Below are positions 5,383 through 6,838 of a stretch of DNA of 6,838 nucleotides, one piece after another. The position numbers and the translations under genes were made by a program. The first letter of the stretch is position 1; every line of letters begins with the position of its first letter. The stretch is from Candidatus Collierbacteria bacterium. Its GTDB lineage: Bacteria > Patescibacteriota > Microgenomatia > UBA1400 > MFAQ01. The notes under the pieces were generated by a model that worked only from the letters and a program-made list of their open reading frames with translations, had not been told where the DNA came from and made no database searches. The DNA lies in NCBI GenBank assembly GCA_003531665.1, contig DQFC01000043.1, forward strand, positions 47,236 to 54,073. Direction: 5' to 3'.

Positions 5383-5955
5383 ATGAAAATCTATTTTTCC
5401 GCCCCCATTAGCAATGTCGAAAAATCAGCTATGGATCGGTATACCCTTATAGTCCGCACTCTAAAAGATCTCGGGCACAACATACTTTATGATCATCTTC
5501 TAAACAAAAATAAAGAGTTTCTCAATAGACAAACCCCCAAGGAGAGCCTCGAAAACCAACGATTAATGACTAAGCGCAAGAATCAGGCCGACTTGATCAT
5601 CATAGAGGCTTCAACCCCCAGCTTTGGCATCGGCCAAGAAATTGCCTACAGTCTTCAAAACAACAAGCAGGTTATCATCCTTTATTTGAAAGGTCACAAA
5701 CCACACATCCTCCAGGATGAAGGCCAGGATCTTCTCTTTATCCATGAATATAGTCTTCAAGACCTCTCCGGCACTCTTTCCGAAGCCATCGAAGAAGCCC
5801 GGGAAAAAGTCGACGTCCGCTTCAACTTTTATATCTCCCCGGAAATCGGTCGATACCTGGATTGGGTTAGTCAAACAAAAAAACTCCCCCGCTCGGTATT
5901 CCTACGGGGTCTCGTCGAAAAGCACATGCGCTCCGACAAAGAGTACAAGGATTGA
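5383..5955 (+). CDS. DNPH1/nucleoside deoxyribosyltransferase-like protein with C-terminal ribbon-helix-helix-like segment
   Basis: Residues 1-140 match the nucleoside 2-deoxyribosyltransferase-like fold, closest by eye to the 2'-deoxynucleoside 5'-phosphate N-hydrolase DNPH1 (Rcl). IYFSAPIS (3-10) starts the first strand. GHNILYDH (31-38) resembles the DNPH1 TEH region. ADLIIIEASTPSFGIGQEIA (69-88) matches the family's substrate and catalytic segment, with Glu86 at the catalytic Glu position and Asp70 at the conserved Asp. Such enzymes cleave the glycosidic bond of deoxynucleoside monophosphates, or transfer the deoxyribose. Residues 142-183 look like a ribbon-helix-helix: a strand (VDVRFNFYIS), then two short helices (PEIGRYLDWVSQTKK and PRSVFLRGLVEKHM). 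The ATG directly abuts the thymidine kinase stop (TAAATG) with no Shine-Dalgarno site, which suggests reinitiation by the same ribosomes. The fold call is good; substrate and DNA binding are inference. Confidence 0.82.
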   Translation: MKIYFSAPISNVEKSAMDRYTLIVRTLKDLGHNILYDHLLNKNKEFLNRQTPKESLENQRLMTKRKNQADLIIIEASTPSFGIGQEIAYSLQNNKQVIILYLKGHKPHILQDEGQDLLFIHEYSLQDLSGTLSEAIEEAREKVDVRFNFYISPEIGRYLDWVSQTKKLPRSVFLRGLVEKHMRSDKEYKD

Positions 5956-5962
5956 GTATCAC

Positions 5963-5971
5963 TGATATATT
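5963..5971 (+). promoter_or_regulatory. Extended -10 promoter before the 134-aa membrane protein (leaderless start)
   Basis: TGATATATT is an extended -10 with one mismatch to consensus in the hexamer (5966-5971). Seven bases (TATTTAT) separate it from the ATG at 5979, the same distance as at the thymidine kinase gene. There is no -35 match. It begins eight bases after the previous stop. Confidence 0.55.
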
Positions 5972-5978
5972 TATTTAT

Positions 5979-6383
5979 ATGATCAAAAACAGATTTACTA
6001 GCATATTTTTCCCGCTACTATTTGCGGTCTTAGGTATAGTGATTATCTACTTTGGATATCTGTTTCTTCAGACACAAATCTCCGAAAGGCAAATCTTTTC
6101 CATTAGCCGGCCCGGTCAACCCACTAATCCGGAAAGTAGCGTAACTACCTCCATTTTTGGAACCTGGGAGTGTTTACCGGCTGGCTTCTCGGACGAAAAA
6201 GGGTCAGATTGTGCCATTGGTATCAAGACACTAAGTGATCGATACTTTCTACTGGTAGATTACGATAAATACCATCCCAAGACCATCAGGAGAGGTTTTG
6301 CCTATATTACAGGTAAACCAGGCATGACTGTTACCTCAAAAGACAACAAAAAAGTCAATCTTTTTCTGGTTACCAAAAGATAA
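5979..6383 (+). CDS. Single-pass membrane protein with external domain (134 aa), unknown function
   Basis: The product has a basic start (MIKNR), one membrane helix (about residues 8-30) and an extracytoplasmic part of about 100 residues. Two cysteines (Cys65 in GTWECLP, Cys78 in GSDCAIGIK) could form a disulfide. The segment after them is strand-rich and ends in VNLFLVTKR. I recognise the GTWECLP...C-x-x-G pattern only as recurring in CPR-type proteins, perhaps with a small beta-barrel fold, and I cannot name a function. I chose the ATG at 5979 because an extended -10 ends seven bases before it. The alternative TTG at 5952 would overlap the previous stop by four bases (TTGA), which is also a coupling geometry, and would add nine residues. 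The gene may be reached both by its own promoter and by readthrough from the thymidine kinase operon. Confidence 0.7.
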   Translation: MIKNRFTSIFFPLLFAVLGIVIIYFGYLFLQTQISERQIFSISRPGQPTNPESSVTTSIFGTWECLPAGFSDEKGSDCAIGIKTLSDRYFLLVDYDKYHPKTIRRGFAYITGKPGMTVTSKDNKKVNLFLVTKR

Positions 6384-6410
6384 TTCCCCATCAAATATTA
6401 TCCCATATAC

Positions 6411-6439
6411 TTGACAGAATGGCAGGATAGTGCTATACT
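6411..6439 (+). promoter_or_regulatory. Strong promoter of the Pro/Thr-rich membrane protein (leaderless start)
   Basis: The -35 is TTGACA (6411-6416), the spacer is 17 bp, and the -10 is TATACT (6434-6439) with an extended TG at 6431-6432. Seven bases (CCCCCCT) separate the -10 from the ATG at 6447, so the mRNA should start at or next to the ATG. No terminator-like hairpin is seen between 6383 and this promoter. Confidence 0.88.
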
Positions 6440-6446
6440 CCCCCCT

Positions 6447-6838
6447 ATGAAATCACTTTTGCCCATAATCCTTATTATCCTGGTTCTTACCGGGGCTGTC
6501 ACCTATTCCCTATCCAAGCGCATTATCCCCAAACGTGAGGAAAATCGCTTTGGAATAGCCGCCAATCAGCTTGGGAGTTCGATCATTACCCCAACAGCGT
6601 CTCCCACCAAGCAACCAACAACCAAGAACCCAGAACTTCCCACAGTCACCCCAACTCCCACCAAGAGCGAAGGTGTCATCTCAACTCTTCCCACCGTTAC
6701 CGAAGATAACTCGGAAACCAAAGGTGGCCAAAAGACTGCTGACAAAACAGTCACCAAGATAACCAAAACTATTGTTTGTACTCCTGTCTACGGCCAAGCT
6801 AATACTTGTACCGAACACATCGTGGTCGACACCGGTGC
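6447..6838 (+). CDS. Membrane-anchored Pro/Thr-rich exported protein (partial, runs off the window)
   Basis: The reading frame is open from the ATG at 6447 to the window edge, giving 130 complete codons. A hydrophobic segment at residues 4-20 (LLPIILIILVLTGAVTY) should act as signal anchor or signal peptide. A low-complexity Pro/Thr/Lys/Ser-rich stretch follows (about 48-108). After it come two cysteines (Cys111 and Cys121) around PVYGQANT, then TEHIVVDTG at the edge. The linker resembles that of the L,D-transpeptidase. The VDTG at 127-130 is reminiscent of C-terminal sorting regions, but the continuation needed to test this is outside the window. The start is supported by the strong promoter seven bases upstream. 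The function is unknown; a cell-surface protein is likely. Confidence 0.75.
   Translation, partial: MKSLLPIILIILVLTGAVTYSLSKRIIPKREENRFGIAANQLGSSIITPTASPTKQPTTKNPELPTVTPTPTKSEGVISTLPTVTEDNSETKGGQKTADKTVTKITKTIVCTPVYGQANTCTEHIVVDTG

Noticed and set aside
5953..5955. TGA as a glycine codon (the recoded code of some CPR groups)
   Set aside because: Reading through this TGA soon meets another TGA and gives no sensible protein, while the next gene starts right after. The standard code fits.
5952..5978. TTG start at 5952 overlapping the previous stop
   Set aside because: It is possible through coupling, but an ATG nine codons later has a -10 box at the same 7-nt distance as its neighbours, and the protein from there begins with a normal basic-then-hydrophobic anchor.

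Overview
The window looks bacterial with a standard stop-codon set (TAA, TAG and TGA all end plausible genes). The style of its proteins suggests a Patescibacteria/CPR genome, perhaps Microgenomates-like: a large Cys-rich secreted protein with a thrombospondin-like segment, Pro/Thr-rich membrane-anchored proteins, a sortase tail and small genes with little spacing. The phylum is an inference from protein style. No rRNA, tRNA, CRISPR array, transposase or integrase was seen.

Left part (1-1331). The window opens in the last 36 codons of a probable sortase. Next comes a self-contained minus-strand unit for a 51-residue membrane protein, with its own promoter, Shine-Dalgarno site and terminator. 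Divergent from it is a membrane-anchored LysM + YkuD L,D-transpeptidase, with a strong Shine-Dalgarno site and its own terminator.

Middle part (1335-4503, minus strand). A 787-residue secreted Cys-rich protein lies 43 nt downstream of a Tat-type, M15B-like D,D-carboxypeptidase. D,D-carboxypeptidases make the tetrapeptide stems that L,D-transpeptidases crosslink. This region therefore reads as an envelope-building neighbourhood together with the surface protein and the sortase.

Right part (4504-6838, plus strand). A divergent intergenic region with a Fur-family-like palindrome leads into a type II thymidine kinase. Its stop codon directly abuts the start of a DNPH1/deoxyribosyltransferase-like protein that carries a C-terminal ribbon-helix-helix-like segment. 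A single-pass membrane protein follows, then a truncated Pro/Thr-rich membrane-anchored protein.

The most striking pattern is transcriptional. Four genes (starts at 4503 minus, 4687, 5979 and 6447 plus) have a good -10 box ending only 6-7 nt before the ATG and no Shine-Dalgarno site, so their mRNAs should be leaderless. The two genes at the left (starts at 362 minus and 526 plus) instead have textbook Shine-Dalgarno sites. The window thus appears to mix two translation-initiation modes, divided by region. The second notable point is the nucleotide hydrolase-ribbon-helix-helix fusion coupled to thymidine kinase.
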